This document shows positions 49,508-58,611 of a stretch of DNA of 60,839 bases, piece after piece. The DNA comes from Lachnospiraceae bacterium (GTDB lineage: Bacteria; Bacillota; Clostridia; Lachnospirales; Lachnospiraceae), in the NCBI GenBank assembly GCA_004558185.1, contig SFDP01000017.1:1-60839 (forward strand). Reading direction: 5' to 3'. How positions within the stretch are numbered: the first letter of the stretch is position 1; each line of letters opens with the position of its first letter. The position numbers and the translations under genes are program-made. The notes under the pieces were generated by a model, which did not search any database, had not been told where the DNA came from, and saw only the letters and a program-made list of their open reading frames with translations.

Positions 49508-49536
49508 ATAATATCATAAAAATCCTTCATTTGCAA
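49508..49536 (-). promoter_or_regulatory. Promoter of rpsF-ssb-rpsR
   Basis: On the minus strand TTGCAA (49531-49536) and TATTAT (49508-49513) have a 17-base spacer, giving a leader of about 65 bases. Confidence 0.6.
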
Positions 49537-49576
49537 GGGTTTTGCCTTAAAAACTGCTAAAAACTGATTTCCTCAG

Positions 49577-51133
49577 CTACCTTTTCCGATAAAGGATATA
49601 CTCCCCGGTTTCCTTAATTACCTGACAGGCTGAAAGGTACTCCCAGTTTACTCCTTCATGATTATACAATACCGGCCATTCATTGACCTCATAGTCCTCG
49701 CTTATCACTTCTTTGGGCAGCAGAATATACTGTGCCTCCTCAAGAGATGCCTCAGAAGGCTGAAGATTCCAGTAAAACTTCAATACATATCTCTGGTAGT
49801 CATCCATAAAGCATATGCTTTCTGCCTCACTGATGCCTGCTTCCTTCCAGATTTCTTTGATTTTGCTTTCTCTGTCCGCATAGGCTCCGTTATAATACGG
49901 AGAGCTTAGCCAGAAAGCAGCCCATAGCAGGCAGACCGTAAGAATTCCCATTTCCCATCCTTTTTGCTTTATCTGTGACAAATATACGGTAAGCAAAACA
50001 GCCAAGGGAACACCCAGGAAAGTGAATACACGATAATATGGCTGTACCGCCTGGAGGATTAAAATCAGGGGAAGTCCCCAAAGGAGACTGATCAAGTACG
50101 TTGAAAGAAAAAGCCGTTTCCTTTCACCTGCTTTTATTCCTATTATCATTCCCCAAATGCACAAAGGCACCGTTACAATGAGAATAATCAATAAAACCCC
50201 GCCAAAGGTGGAGGAAAACAGCTCCAACAGCCCCTTAGTCCAGGAAAAGAAATCCCTAATCACCTTTTCCCGATCTATGCTTTGCACATAGGGAGAAGCC
50301 AGCATATAATCCATCCCTCTCTTCAATGCGGCGAGCGGCACCGTCAGAATAATTTTTATCTGATGAATTCCAAAATATCCACTGTCCGGTGTCTTGCTTA
50401 GCAGATTAGAGCCAATGGCCAGCCAGATAAGACTATAGAGACAAAAGGTATTGAAGGCTGCAACCATACTGGCTGTAATCAGTTTGAGAAGAGTTTTTAT
50501 TTCTCTGCTGAAAAGAAGATATAAGCCTCCTGCCAGGCATAGAGGCAGCACCCAGTAAACATTACTGGGGATGGCATAAAGCCCGCCGGTCAGAGATAAG
50601 GAAAATATGGCATAATATCTGAATTGGGCTTTCTTGTCCACGCAAATCTCGTACAGCATAACCAGAGCCAGCAAATAGAGACCTGTAGACAGTGTATAGC
50701 CCCTCCCCTGAATGGAAAGGTAATTCACCAGATAAAAGGAGCTATAGATGGCCACACAGGACAGAGACAGGCTTCTGGAGAAAAATCGTTTTGCGAAGGT
50801 GTACAGCATAATCAGATTTCCTACACAAAACAGCCAGGAAATTCCTCTTAGCGCAATATAGGGATTCCCAAATATCATAAGAAAACCAGACAGTACCGAG
50901 TAAAACACATGGTTATTGGGTACCGGCCAATGGATAGCCGCATAAACCGGCCCTCTGCTGATAAAAGAATAGTAGGTATAAAGCTCGTCATACCATGGGT
51001 CTAGAGCAAACATCCGCCAACCGTAGTAAACTGACATAATTAGCAGCAAGCAACTGAATCCCTTATTCTCCCCAATCCATGCCTTAGCTTTCTTTCTCCA
51101 TATCCCCAAGCTCTTACTGATTTTGTTCACCAT
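49577..51133 (-). CDS. GT39-type membrane glycosyltransferase (1)
   Basis: This 518-residue protein has about eleven membrane helices. The first extracytoplasmic loop carries the acidic motif DPWYDELYTYYSF and then NNHVFYSVLSGFL, the layout of lipid-linked sugar transferases of the PMT/ArnT (GT39/GT-C) class. It probably transfers a sugar from an undecaprenyl- or dolichyl-type carrier outside the membrane; acceptor unknown. The paralogue at 51231-52808 is divergent in sequence but shares the architecture and lies 97 bases away. Confidence 0.8.
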   Translation of the reverse strand: MVNKISKSLGIWRKKAKAWIGENKGFSCLLLIMSVYYGWRMFALDPWYDELYTYYSFISRGPVYAAIHWPVPNNHVFYSVLSGFLMIFGNPYIALRGISWLFCVGNLIMLYTFAKRFFSRSLSLSCVAIYSSFYLVNYLSIQGRGYTLSTGLYLLALVMLYEICVDKKAQFRYYAIFSLSLTGGLYAIPSNVYWVLPLCLAGGLYLLFSREIKTLLKLITASMVAAFNTFCLYSLIWLAIGSNLLSKTPDSGYFGIHQIKIILTVPLAALKRGMDYMLASPYVQSIDREKVIRDFFSWTKGLLELFSSTFGGVLLIILIVTVPLCIWGMIIGIKAGERKRLFLSTYLISLLWGLPLILILQAVQPYYRVFTFLGVPLAVLLTVYLSQIKQKGWEMGILTVCLLWAAFWLSSPYYNGAYADRESKIKEIWKEAGISEAESICFMDDYQRYVLKFYWNLQPSEASLEEAQYILLPKEVISEDYEVNEWPVLYNHEGVNWEYLSACQVIKETGEYILYRKR

Positions 51134-51230
51134 TAGGTTTTTCTTCCTTTTTTCTTATTTTCCTATTTTCTTTCTCCCGCCATTTATGCACTGTTCCCCA
51201 AGCCATTCTAACAATACTCCGTGCTTTTTC

Positions 51231-52808
51231 TCAGGGAGCTTTTTCTATGCGATAGAGATTAAACCAGTATCTCTCCAACAGGCAGCTTCCTTCCTGCGTA
51301 ACCGAAAGCCCCTTCTGCCTTAACTGCTCAACCACTTCCTCCCGGGAATTAAAGCTGCCCAAAAACCAGATGCTTCCTTCGGTCTGCTGATTAAGTAACT
51401 CTTCAATTTGCCCTGCTTCTTCCAGTATTCTCAAATTAGGATAAAGCCGTTTCATGAGAGGCTCCGGCTCCTGATAGAGAAGATAGCTTTCATTGTCTTT
51501 ATAAAAACCCACCACAGCCTGAACATGATTAAAATTAAAAATCAGCACATCTTCCTTTTCAATTCGATCCAATTCCTGAAGCGTAGCCTTGATCTGCCCG
51601 GTCTTATTCTCTTCTTCCCAGAATACTCCTTTTACGTTAATCCATCCTATCGCAAGAATCAGTATACACGCCAGACTTTTCAACAGCCTTTTGCTGATTT
51701 GGTTCAGCAGAACCGCAAAAACGAACCAAAAGCTGCCCAGAAAAGGAATCATATAGCGATAGACGAAGATTGGAGAGATCAGAATGGATACTCCCACTCC
51801 TGTCAGAATGACTCCGGCCAGCATTCCCCAGCTTAAACACATTGCAGCCGATTCACTTTCCAGGCATTCCTCCTGGCTGTGCTGTTTTTTCCAAAAGGAT
51901 ATCGTCATCACCAATATGGCCAAAAGAAGCAAAACAGCCATAACATAATTTAGCCATGGATGGCCTCCGGAGGGAAGAAAAATATATTTTACACAGCCGG
52001 CAAAGGATTTCCAGGTAAGCGGAGGAATCCAATAGTTTCCTTTCACCTGTAAAAATTGCCGAAGCAATATTCCCAGCCAGGGCAGATAAGCGAGCACTGA
52101 GGCTCCCATGGCAAACAGCCATTTTTTTACTGCCGCTTTATCCTTTCTGATCATAAATCCAAGCAGCAGATACAAAAAAACGATTCCCAAACAGGAAAAA
52201 TAATGGGTATAGGCAACCAATATACCACTGATAAACAAGCCGGCAAAATACCTTGTTTTTCTGGTGACATATATATCATATGCAAAAAAGAAAGACAAGG
52301 TCACCAAAAACAGCGCCAACGCATACATTCTGATTTCCATTCCATAGGCCGTAAGCTGCGGCATGGTGTAAACACAAAAAATGAATATTCCGGCTACAAA
52401 CAGATTAAACTGTCTGCTGATTTTCACTGCAGCCAGTCCCCAAAGCCCGGCCATAGGCAAAAGAGAAGCCAGCTTGGCTAAGGCAACCACACTTTCTTTT
52501 GTCAGGGGGCCTATGATCAGACTCCCCATCTGAACAAAAAATTTCAGATACCAGTAATAAAAGGGAGGGTGTACATCATCAGCGGTAAAATGAGCAACTT
52601 CCCTGTAGGAGTCGAAAATCATCTTAACGGAAAACACTTCATCGTACCAGATATCCGGTGAAAGGCAGAAGCCCACCATTCTCCCCAGAAGGAAAAGACC
52701 CACAAGCAAAAGCAAAAGACCCAATATATCTTTCCCCTGTCCTATTACTGTTCTCTCTTTTCTTTCTTCTGTTTTAAGACACTTCTTCGCCTGTCTTTCA
52801 ATCCTCAT
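51231..52808 (-). CDS. GT39-type membrane glycosyltransferase (2)
   Basis: This 525-residue multi-spanning protein has the loop motif PDIWYDEVFSVKMIF followed by DDVHPPFYYWYLK, a closer match to the DE...HPP pattern of GT39/GT-C enzymes than its neighbour. About eleven membrane helices are followed by a soluble C-terminal domain (residues 430-525). The start MRIERQ overlaps the DUF951 stop by 11 bases, suggesting coupling. Its acceptor is unknown. Confidence 0.82.
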   Translation of the reverse strand: MRIERQAKKCLKTEERKERTVIGQGKDILGLLLLLVGLFLLGRMVGFCLSPDIWYDEVFSVKMIFDSYREVAHFTADDVHPPFYYWYLKFFVQMGSLIIGPLTKESVVALAKLASLLPMAGLWGLAAVKISRQFNLFVAGIFIFCVYTMPQLTAYGMEIRMYALALFLVTLSFFFAYDIYVTRKTRYFAGLFISGILVAYTHYFSCLGIVFLYLLLGFMIRKDKAAVKKWLFAMGASVLAYLPWLGILLRQFLQVKGNYWIPPLTWKSFAGCVKYIFLPSGGHPWLNYVMAVLLLLAILVMTISFWKKQHSQEECLESESAAMCLSWGMLAGVILTGVGVSILISPIFVYRYMIPFLGSFWFVFAVLLNQISKRLLKSLACILILAIGWINVKGVFWEEENKTGQIKATLQELDRIEKEDVLIFNFNHVQAVVGFYKDNESYLLYQEPEPLMKRLYPNLRILEEAGQIEELLNQQTEGSIWFLGSFNSREEVVEQLRQKGLSVTQEGSCLLERYWFNLYRIEKAP

Positions 52809-52986
52809 TGGCTCTTTGTACCTTTCGGATATTTTTTTCTGCCTTGGGCCTGGCAATCATGATTTGGTGCCCACAGCCCTGGCATTTTAATCGAAAATCT
52901 GCACCAATCCTCAACACCTGCCATTCCCTGCTTCCACAGGGATGCTGCTTTTTCATGGTGATGATATCGCCAATTTGAATATCCAT
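52798..52986 (-). CDS. DUF951 family protein
   Basis: This 62-residue protein is a full DUF951 domain: MDIQIGDIITMKKQHPCGS, then FRLKCQGCGHQIMIAR. Cys residues (HPCG, CQGC) could bind zinc. Small basic proteins of this family are common in Firmicutes, with no known role. It has a GGAGAG site and overlaps the following glycosyltransferase gene. Confidence 0.87.
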   Translation of the reverse strand: MDIQIGDIITMKKQHPCGSREWQVLRIGADFRLKCQGCGHQIMIARPKAEKNIRKVQRANED

Positions 52987-53052
52987 ACATTTCTCTCCTA
53001 AATCTGCTTCAGAGCTTCTAAACCTCCATAATGGCCATGCTCTCTTATTCCT

Positions 53053-53766
53053 TTAAAGCCGGGAAAAAATTTCCCCAATACTTCCTGACACCACCAGATC
53101 AGCCATACTGTCCTTAGAGGTAGGTTCCTTATTAATCAAAACCAGTTTATTCCCCCGGTAATAATCAATCAGGCCTGCTGCCGGATATACGGCCAGTGAG
53201 GTGCCGCCTACAATCAGCATATCCGCATTTGTGATACACCGCATTGCCTCCTGTAAAACCTGCTGATCCAGCCCTTCCTCATACAATACCACATCAGGCT
53301 TAATGATACCGCCGCATTCACAGGCAGGAACTCCGGCAGAATGAAGAATATACTCAGCATCATAGAATTTATGGCAGCGCTCACAATAGTTTCTCAGTAC
53401 AGAACCATGCAGTTCCAGTACCTTTTTACTTCCTGCTGCCTGATGAAGTCCATCAATATTCTGAGTAATTACCGCCTTTAGCTTTCCCTCCTGCTCCCAC
53501 TGTGCCAGCTTCATATGGGCGGCATTAGGCCTGGCCCACAGGCAAATCATTTTGTCCCGATAAAATCGATAAAATTCATCCGTACATTTCCGATAAAAGC
53601 TATGGCTTAAGATCGTCTCCGGCGGATAGTCATATTTCTGATTGTACAGGCCATCTACACTGCGAAAATCAGGAATACCACTTTCTGTAGAGACTCCTGC
53701 CCCTCCGAAAAACACCAGATTATCCGTAGAATCTACAAGTTCCTTCAATCGTTCAATACTATCCAC
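53053..53766 (-). CDS. Sirtuin NAD-dependent deacylase
   Basis: This 237-residue Sir2 protein has the NAD motif FGGAGVSTESGIPDFRS, TQNIDGLHQAAG, the catalytic His in LELHGSVL and a four-Cys zinc site (CERC and CECGG). It deacylates protein lysines with NAD. Translation probably starts with GTG (VDSIERLKEL), 6 bases after AAGGAGG, rather than with an upstream ATG 17 codons earlier that would overlap the next reading frame. Confidence 0.92.
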   Translation of the reverse strand: MDSIERLKELVDSTDNLVFFGGAGVSTESGIPDFRSVDGLYNQKYDYPPETILSHSFYRKCTDEFYRFYRDKMICLWARPNAAHMKLAQWEQEGKLKAVITQNIDGLHQAAGSKKVLELHGSVLRNYCERCHKFYDAEYILHSAGVPACECGGIIKPDVVLYEEGLDQQVLQEAMRCITNADMLIVGGTSLAVYPAAGLIDYYRGNKLVLINKEPTSKDSMADLVVSGSIGEIFSRL

Positions 53767-53783
53767 TATAACCCTCCTTACGC

Positions 53784-54059
53784 TCACTCTTCTCCTGTAA
53801 CAACCATATTGGGCCACCGTTTTTCCATAAATTCATCGCCATAGGTTCTGTCCAAAAAGTATTCAATCACATTGGCTGCCTCTCTGCCATCCTGACGTAG
53901 GGTGTAACGAGCCATGGCTGCCGCAGAAAGAAGACCGTTACAAATCATAAACAGTACTACCACCCAGGTGAAAATTTCCCCCGGCAAAGCCGGCAGTTTT
54001 TCTATCCCTTTACAAGCAAGCTGGATCTGCTCATCCAAGTTCCCCCGGCAAATCGGCAA
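53784..54059 (-). pseudogene. Fragment of a CmpB-type putative ABC transporter permease
   Basis: The 91 residues resemble only the C-terminal end of the PF06541-type permease family: a membrane helix (FTWVVVLFMICNGLLSAAAMA) followed by EYFLDRTYGDEFMEKRWPN. The other membrane helices are missing, and the start lies in a short direct repeat (TTTGCCGGGGGAA twice, at 54039-54053 and 53978-53992). It is probably a decayed remnant. It ends near the sirtuin start. Confidence 0.6.
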
Positions 54060-54092
54060 TACAACATTTCCTTATTGAAAACTATTATAGCT

Positions 54093-54668
54093 CTATGCCC
54101 GAAGATGCTCAATCAAAATTTTCAATCCAATCAATACCAGAATGATTCCACCGGCAAGCTCTGCCCTTTTTTTATACCTGTTTCCAAAAATATTGCCGAT
54201 ATAGACACCGGCTACCGCAATCACAAAGGTAAGTATTCCAATAATGGAAACGGCCTGGATGATTGGGTAGTTAAGAAAGGCAAAGGTTATCCCTACAGCC
54301 AGGGCATCAATGCTGGTAGCTACGGCCAAAAGCAGCAGCTCCTTCAACTCGAGTCCGATGCCTTCTGTGGGACATACCTCTCCTTCCTCTTCTTTGCTCA
54401 ATGCTTCCTTGATCATTTTCCCGCCAATAAATCCCAATAGGATAAAAGCAATCCAATGGTCTATGCTGGTGATATACTGTTCAAACTGCTTGCCCAGTAT
54501 CCAGCCGATAAAGGGCATAAGAGCCTGAAACCCTCCAAAAAACAGCCCGATAGTCAGTGCCTGCTTCTTATCCACCTTTTTCATACAAAGCCCTTTACAG
54601 ATTGCCACTGCAAAGGCATCCATAGCCAGTCCCACGCCAATCAGAGCCAATTCAATTATTGTTCCCAT
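54093..54668 (-). CDS. mntP: Manganese efflux pump MntP
   Basis: This 191-residue protein has six membrane helices in two repeated halves, each with an Asp-containing motif (ALIGVGLAMDAFAVAIC and LLAVATSIDALAVGI) that forms the Mn2+ pathway. It exports Mn2+. Its leader (54669-54893) carries a yybP-ykoY-type riboswitch and a terminator, linking expression to manganese. The ribosome binding site is GGGAGG. Confidence 0.95.
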   Translation of the reverse strand: MGTIIELALIGVGLAMDAFAVAICKGLCMKKVDKKQALTIGLFFGGFQALMPFIGWILGKQFEQYITSIDHWIAFILLGFIGGKMIKEALSKEEEGEVCPTEGIGLELKELLLLAVATSIDALAVGITFAFLNYPIIQAVSIIGILTFVIAVAGVYIGNIFGNRYKKRAELAGGIILVLIGLKILIEHLRA

Positions 54669-54724
54669 TTTTACCTCCCGTTGTCACATACATACTTTTT
54701 TTCAGTTAAATCGACATTTTCATG

Positions 54725-54790
54725 GAAAAATAAAAAGACTCCCTGTGTGTGAAAACAAAATTCATCTGTTTCTTCCACACACATGAGTCT
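54725..54790 (-). terminator. Regulatory terminator in the mntP leader
   Basis: On the minus strand AGACTC-ATGTGTGTG pairs with CACACACAGGGAGTCT (large loop) and is followed by TTTTTATTTTT. It lies between the riboswitch aptamer and mntP, so it must be bypassed for expression. Confidence 0.75.
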
Positions 54791-54890
54791 CATTCATTAA
54801 GATTTGCCAGGTTCATCAATAATCGCTGAATCACCAGAATGTTGACAAATCACGCTTTGCGCAAACTACTCCCTCATTGCCAATATTACT
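54791..54890 (-). promoter_or_regulatory. yybP-ykoY (manganese) riboswitch
   Basis: The minus strand reads GAGGGAGTAGTTTGCGCAAA, then TTTGTCAACATTCTGGTGAT, ATTCAGCGATTATTG and GAACCTGGCAAATCTT. The GGGAGTAG, GTCAACA and CCTGGCAA blocks and their order match the yybP-ykoY class that senses Mn2+ and commonly controls mntP. No covariance search was run. Confidence 0.75.
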
Positions 54891-54899
54891 GTTAACACT

Positions 54900-54928
54900 A
54901 CTATATACCTATTGAGAATGTTTGTCAA
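54900..54928 (-). promoter_or_regulatory. Promoter of the mntP riboswitch transcript
   Basis: On the minus strand TTGACA (54923-54928) and TATAGT (54900-54905) have a 17-base spacer, immediately before the aptamer. Confidence 0.75.
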
Positions 54929-54957
54929 TAAAGTGAAGTCAGACCTGTTAAATAATG

Positions 54958-55578
54958 TTAAATCACATACTCTACCGTCTTTTCCTGGGTCAGCTTCGTC
55001 TTTTCATTAAATAACAGAACAGCCTCTCTGGTTGCCTTGGGTCCCAGGGAATATGGCTTGATCAGTTCCTGTTCAAGGTCACTTACAGGCACAATTCGAT
55101 TATATTCCTTCGGATGATCGGCAATCATACTGATCCTTCCTTCCGGAAACGGCTCACTTCGATAGTAGGGATCAAACAGGTATATCTCCTCTTCTTTAAT
55201 CCCGGTCAGTAGCACATAATGCCAACCCTCTAAGTCTACCCTTACTACTGCGGCTCCTCCACGGCACAGGGCATCCCGCAGCCTTCCATTCTGACTGAAA
55301 TTCACCGACTCTCCTGACAGGAATAAACTGGATACCGGCAGATGACCCGCTGCTCCAAAGCCATTTAACCAGTTGCTCAAAAACATCATTGCCATACAGG
55401 AGGTTCCGCTTTTTCCCGTAGCTCCATCTGAACCGTAACAGTCAAGGCAGTAAAGCATGATATTTCGAATAAGCTCAGGAGAAAGCTCTTCCCTGTTGAA
55501 CAGATAGCTCAGGGCATTGAGCATCGAGGTTGGGCCGCAATCGTATTCCGATAATTGATAATGTAATGGGTTTTTCAT
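54958..55578 (-). CDS. C39-like peptidase family protein
   Basis: This 206-residue cytosolic protein has papain-like features of the C39 family: YDCGPTSMLNALSYLF near residue 12 (catalytic Cys), GWHYVLLTGI (His) near residue 120 and LFDPYYRSEPFP (Asp). C39 peptidases are usually fused to ABC exporters and cleave double-glycine leaders; this one stands alone with no exporter or precursor nearby, so its substrate is unknown. The start follows AGAGGA after a leader hairpin. Confidence 0.8.
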   Translation of the reverse strand: MKNPLHYQLSEYDCGPTSMLNALSYLFNREELSPELIRNIMLYCLDCYGSDGATGKSGTSCMAMMFLSNWLNGFGAAGHLPVSSLFLSGESVNFSQNGRLRDALCRGGAAVVRVDLEGWHYVLLTGIKEEEIYLFDPYYRSEPFPEGRISMIADHPKEYNRIVPVSDLEQELIKPYSLGPKATREAVLLFNEKTKLTQEKTVEYVI

Positions 55579-55592
55579 CTTTCCTCTCATTC

Positions 55593-55608
55593 TGCTGCTT
55601 TAACAGCA
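55593..55608 (-). promoter_or_regulatory. Leader hairpin before the C39-like gene
   Basis: TGCTG and CAGCA around a six-base loop, 4 bases before the AATGAGAGGA leader. It is identical in its 16 bases to the hairpin before mtaB. Confidence 0.55.
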
Positions 55609-55630
55609 TTTTATCCCAGAAGTGCCTTTC

Positions 55631-56830
55631 TTATTTTGACTTTAGTAAAGCAGCACCTGTTTTCAGCCACCACAGGGCATATTCCGCATATAGTCCGGCT
55701 CCCAAAGGAAGAGCATCCTCATCCAGATCAAAGTTGCCGTTATGAAGACTGTTGAGGCTGTTTTTTACCTTGGGGTTAGCTGTTCCCAGATAGGCATAGC
55801 ATCCCGGCACTACCCGCTGAAACTCAGCAAAATTATCTCCCCCAAGGGATATCGGGCGATCCGTAATTACCCGGACCTTTTCACCCAATTCCTCTGCCAC
55901 AGTCTTTACCTCTGCACTGACCTGAGAATCATTAATCAGCGCCGGAGTAATTCCTGTCCAGGCCACCCGGGCTGTCGCCCCACTTAACAGGGCCGTCTTT
56001 TCTGCTGCTTCATCGATCCATTGACGTACCTGCATACGCATTTCTTCTGAAATTGTCCGTGTCGTACCTTCCATACAAGCCGAACCCGGAACGGCATTAT
56101 AGGTGGTTCCCGCACTGAATTTTCCCACTCCGACAATCACCGGTTCCACCGGAGATGTTCTCCTGGATACAAGCCCCTGTAAGGCGACCACGATCTGGCT
56201 GGCGGCATATAAGGCATCTGCTCCCAACTGCGGCGTAGATACATGAGTAGACTTTCCCTCCACCTCAATGCGAAAATGATCTACAGCCGCATTATTCAGC
56301 CCCGGTGTAACGCCTATGGTTCCCATAGGTAGATCCGGTGCAAGATGAAGTCCAAATACCCTGTCTGCCCCTTTCAAAATACCGGCTTCAATAAAATCAA
56401 ATGCACCCTTTCCAATCTCCTCTGCCGGTTGAAAAATAAACCGCACTTCTCCTCCGAAGCTGTCACGGTAATCGGCCAGAACCTTGGCAGCTCCCAAAAG
56501 ACAGGCTGTATGGGCATCGTGTCCACAGGCGTGCATCACTCCCTCAGTCAGGGAACAGTACCCCGATTCATTGGTTTCTGCCAACGGCAAAGCATCAATA
56601 TCTGCCCGCAGAGCCACTACTCCGGTTCCTTTACCATTTCCTTTAAGCACACCCAACACTCCGGTTGCTCCTACACGGCAATGAGAAATACCGAATTTTT
56701 CCAATTCTTCTTCAATTACCTTAGCTGTCCGTACCTCTTTAAGGGACAGCTCCGGATGCTGATGAAAATCCCGGCGCATCCTTACCAGATATTCTTTTTC
56801 AGCCTCAAGCTGTATAGTTAACCTGCCCAT
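55631..56830 (-). CDS. M20 family amidohydrolase
   Basis: This 399-residue M20D-type amidohydrolase has the metal-binding motifs LRADIDALPL and MHACGHDAHTACLLG, PAEEIGKGA, and a dimerisation insert around residues 185-300. Related enzymes include N-acyl-amino-acid and hippurate hydrolases. It hydrolyses amide bonds of N-acylated amino acids; the exact substrate is not predictable. The ribosome binding site is AGAGG. A family A repeat lies immediately upstream. Confidence 0.92.
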   Translation of the reverse strand: MGRLTIQLEAEKEYLVRMRRDFHQHPELSLKEVRTAKVIEEELEKFGISHCRVGATGVLGVLKGNGKGTGVVALRADIDALPLAETNESGYCSLTEGVMHACGHDAHTACLLGAAKVLADYRDSFGGEVRFIFQPAEEIGKGAFDFIEAGILKGADRVFGLHLAPDLPMGTIGVTPGLNNAAVDHFRIEVEGKSTHVSTPQLGADALYAASQIVVALQGLVSRRTSPVEPVIVGVGKFSAGTTYNAVPGSACMEGTTRTISEEMRMQVRQWIDEAAEKTALLSGATARVAWTGITPALINDSQVSAEVKTVAEELGEKVRVITDRPISLGGDNFAEFQRVVPGCYAYLGTANPKVKNSLNSLHNGNFDLDEDALPLGAGLYAEYALWWLKTGAALLKSK

Positions 56831-56867
56831 GTTTACCTCTCTTCAATTCATCAATATGAAACTACTG

Positions 56868-57016
56868 CAACTATTCAGACCCCATTCGCAAAGTCTCTGT
56901 AACACAGCTTTCCTTTTGCTCATGTGGTTACTCTGCCATATAGATTTTCAATGATATGTCATTCATGCAAGCAGGATGTTCCTTTCATTGAACATTGCAT
57001 AGCTCTGAATAATTAC
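56868..57016. repeat. Inverted-repeat element family A
   Basis: The ends CAACTATTCAGACCCC and AGCTCTGAATAATTAC are terminal inverted repeats. The interior matches 47048-47196 in the same orientation, with small indels. It lies in the gap between the M20 and YhfW-like genes; the rest of the gap has no gene. Confidence 0.75.
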
Positions 57017-57090
57017 AACCTTTTCAATTATAGCACATTATGAATACGATGTGTAAACTGATTAAAATACTCCTGTTCAAAGTCAGGTTA

Positions 57091-58611
57091 TCAATCCCTA
57101 TTTTTAATTGCCGGATTATCCAATAGCTGTCCATCTACATTAAACCGTGAGCCATGACAGGGGCAATCCCAGCTTTTTTCCTCCGGATTCCATTCCAATT
57201 CGCAGCCCATGTGAGGGCATCTGACCGAAATACAGTGAAGTTCTCCTTTCTCATCCCGATAACAGCCATATCGTTTCCCTTCCATCGTTATGATTCCACC
57301 ATGCCCCATTGGTAAAGTATCGACTGCCTCCTTGGGCCGATGCAAGACTCCTTTCACCAGTCCCTTTATGCTGATTCCCGCATCTTGAAAAAATTCCTTT
57401 CCTCCGGCTCGAAAATGACAGCGTTGGGGGGAAAATATCCCGGCATAGGGGTTCTCTTTTTCACATAGGGCATCACAAATAATTTCTGCAGCAACCATAG
57501 AGGACGTCATTCCCCATTTTTGAAATCCTGTGACCACATAAAGCTGCGGTGTAAAAACGGAATATTTTCCTATAAAAGGAATACCATCATGAGGCATACA
57601 GTCATGAGCTGACCATCTGGCCTCTATTTTCCCCTCCGGGAAGTAGCTTGCGGCTGCCTGCTCTAAAAATGTATATTGTCCCCCCTTCTGATTTTCTCCT
57701 GTACGATGAGCCCCTCCCCCAAGCAATAAATACTTCCCTGTCTGGCGTAAGGAAAGACCATTTTCACTCAATCCTAAATACATCCCTTCTATTCTTTTAC
57801 AACCGGACAACGCCAGTACATAGCTCCTTTCCTGATGCTGACGCATAAAATAAAAACCGGGGAGATTGCGAAAGGGGTAATGGGCAGCCATTACGATTTT
57901 ATCTGCCTGTATGACCTGATTCTCTGTCATCACCCGATTCCCCACTATACTGATCACTCGGGTACTTTCCCAAATCTCAAGCTGCTTAGCAAGAAATTGA
58001 ACAAACTTCAGCGGAGAGAACCTGGCCTGTTCCTCAAAGCAAACCGCTCCCTCTACCAAAAAAGGCAGCTCCGTCTTAGTCGTAAAACAAGCCGGCAGCC
58101 CCAACTCCTTTGCTGCTTCAGCTTCTTTTTTCAGTATTGCCTCTGTCTCAATAAGATTACTCTGTCCCGGCAAAACAATTTTAGGAGAAACCGCCTCATT
58201 CTTTTTTACATACAAATAGGCGGGAGCTCTGGTAAATTCACAGTCAATTCTCTTTTCTCTGATCAGACGTTCATATTTATCAATGGCCGATTGATTGGCT
58301 CTGGCATACAGCCCGGCTCTTTCTTTTCCCAGAGTCTCTATCAATCTGGCATACTTCAGTCCATGCTGACTGGTAATTTTAGCGGTGGTCTTTTCTGTCT
58401 GTCCGGAGGCAACCCTATCTGCTTCCAGAACCAGAACCTGTTTCCCCTCCTGTTGTAGATAATAGGCCGTCAATAATCCTGCCAGACCGGCTCCCACCAC
58501 AATGACTTCTCTGTGAATTTCCTTATCTTCTCCTGACTGTTTTGCCGGACTTGCCTCATTTTCCACTTTCTTTCCTGAATTTTCTGCCTGCTTTCTCCAT
58601 AGCGATGTCAT
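57091..58611 (-). CDS. YhfW-like FAD oxidoreductase with Rieske domain
   Basis: This 506-residue protein joins a DAO-type FAD-binding oxidoreductase to a C-terminal Rieske domain. The Rossmann motif VVGAGLAGLLTAYYLQQEGK is near residue 38, followed by SGQTEKTTAKITSQHGL. The Rieske [2Fe-2S] ligands CPHMGCEL and CPCHGSRF lie near residues 465 and 487. The same fusion is found in B. subtilis YhfW. The electron donor and acceptor are unknown. The start overlaps the VanZ gene by 56 bases. Confidence 0.9.
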   Translation of the reverse strand: MTSLWRKQAENSGKKVENEASPAKQSGEDKEIHREVIVVGAGLAGLLTAYYLQQEGKQVLVLEADRVASGQTEKTTAKITSQHGLKYARLIETLGKERAGLYARANQSAIDKYERLIREKRIDCEFTRAPAYLYVKKNEAVSPKIVLPGQSNLIETEAILKKEAEAAKELGLPACFTTKTELPFLVEGAVCFEEQARFSPLKFVQFLAKQLEIWESTRVISIVGNRVMTENQVIQADKIVMAAHYPFRNLPGFYFMRQHQERSYVLALSGCKRIEGMYLGLSENGLSLRQTGKYLLLGGGAHRTGENQKGGQYTFLEQAAASYFPEGKIEARWSAHDCMPHDGIPFIGKYSVFTPQLYVVTGFQKWGMTSSMVAAEIICDALCEKENPYAGIFSPQRCHFRAGGKEFFQDAGISIKGLVKGVLHRPKEAVDTLPMGHGGIITMEGKRYGCYRDEKGELHCISVRCPHMGCELEWNPEEKSWDCPCHGSRFNVDGQLLDNPAIKNRD

